From the NCBI GenBank assembly GCA_016717335.1, contig JADKFS010000002.1, positions 1 through 64,000 of the forward strand: a DNA stretch of 64,000 nucleotides, in the 5' to 3' direction. A program made the translations under genes and the position numbers. The stretch comes from Candidatus Ribeiella danica. Lineage in GTDB: Bacteria > Chloroflexota > Chloroflexia > Chloroflexales > Roseiflexaceae. Under the pieces are notes generated by a model, which saw nothing but the letters and a program-made list of their open reading frames with translations, had not been told where the DNA came from and ran no database searches. Below, in pieces: positions 63,938-64,000 of the stretch. Position 1 is the stretch's first letter, and every line of letters begins with the position of its first letter.

Positions 63938-64000
63938 GAAACGCTGAACGCGAAACGCTGAACGCCGAACGCTGAATGCGAAACGCTGAACGCTGGAAGG
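63938..64000. repeat. GCTGAAC heptamer array reaching the window end
   Basis: GCTGAACGCGAAACGCTGAA and further heptamers up to base 64000; the array continues beyond the window. Confidence 0.9.

Overview
The window is a high-GC bacterial chromosome segment with about 50 protein genes on both strands. No rRNA, tRNA, phage genes or recognisable transposase was found. Housekeeping genes (miaA, murJ, rpsT with a TTG start, holA, plsX, a YbgC-type thioesterase, a small RRM protein), a COG4586/4587/3694-type ABC-2 exporter and the style of the intergenic repeats suggest a Chloroflexota bacterium, probably a Chloroflexia member of the Roseiflexus/Kouleothrix kind. This taxonomic call is inference from gene content and repeat style, not from a marker comparison.

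Layout. 0-10 kb: four GNAT acetyltransferases, an ABC-2 permease, a RIO1-type kinase and a three-gene ABC-2 exporter. 10-20 kb: an MmeI-like type IIL restriction-modification enzyme carrying a large in-frame repeat, a decayed gene for an effector-associated-domain-like protein, a PucR regulator, a CHAT-domain caspase-like protein and two small membrane proteins. 20-31 kb: glutamate dehydrogenase, an ADP-forming acyl-CoA synthetase, a Zn/Cd-type P-ATPase with a textbook promoter and an SmtB-like operator, a secreted M23 peptidase with a LamG-like region, and miaA. 31-39.8 kb: RDD protein, histidine phosphatase, murJ, rpsT, holA, a candidate structured RNA, a VWA/zinc-ribbon protein, an FHA membrane protein and a small hydrophilic protein. 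39.9-60.5 kb: an amino-sugar locus. 60.6-64 kb: small hypothetical, RRM protein, thioesterase, plsX.

The amino-sugar locus is the main functional unit. An NgcE-like lipoprotein and two permeases import an N-acetylated sugar. A cytoplasmic GH3 beta-N-acetylhexosaminidase, a PIG-L deacetylase, two SIS-domain phosphosugar enzymes, a PfkB kinase, an AGE epimerase, an enolase-superfamily enzyme, a DUF4127 protein, a DUF5107/TPR protein, an NAD-dependent epimerase, RidA and a creatininase-family enzyme would process it. A ROK regulator sits between the divergent halves. A matching, partly palindromic site lies at the importer promoter, at the ROK promoter and upstream of the GH3 gene, and is proposed to be the ROK operator.

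The most unusual property is repetitive DNA. Nearly every gene border carries tandem 7-nt (sometimes 8-nt) repeats from about a dozen families, resembling the heptameric STRR repeats of cyanobacteria. Members of these families also occur in frame inside three genes (MmeI-like enzyme, metal ATPase, DUF4127 protein). A separate composite element of three hairpins occurs about six times; its central stem differs in sequence between copies but stays self-complementary.
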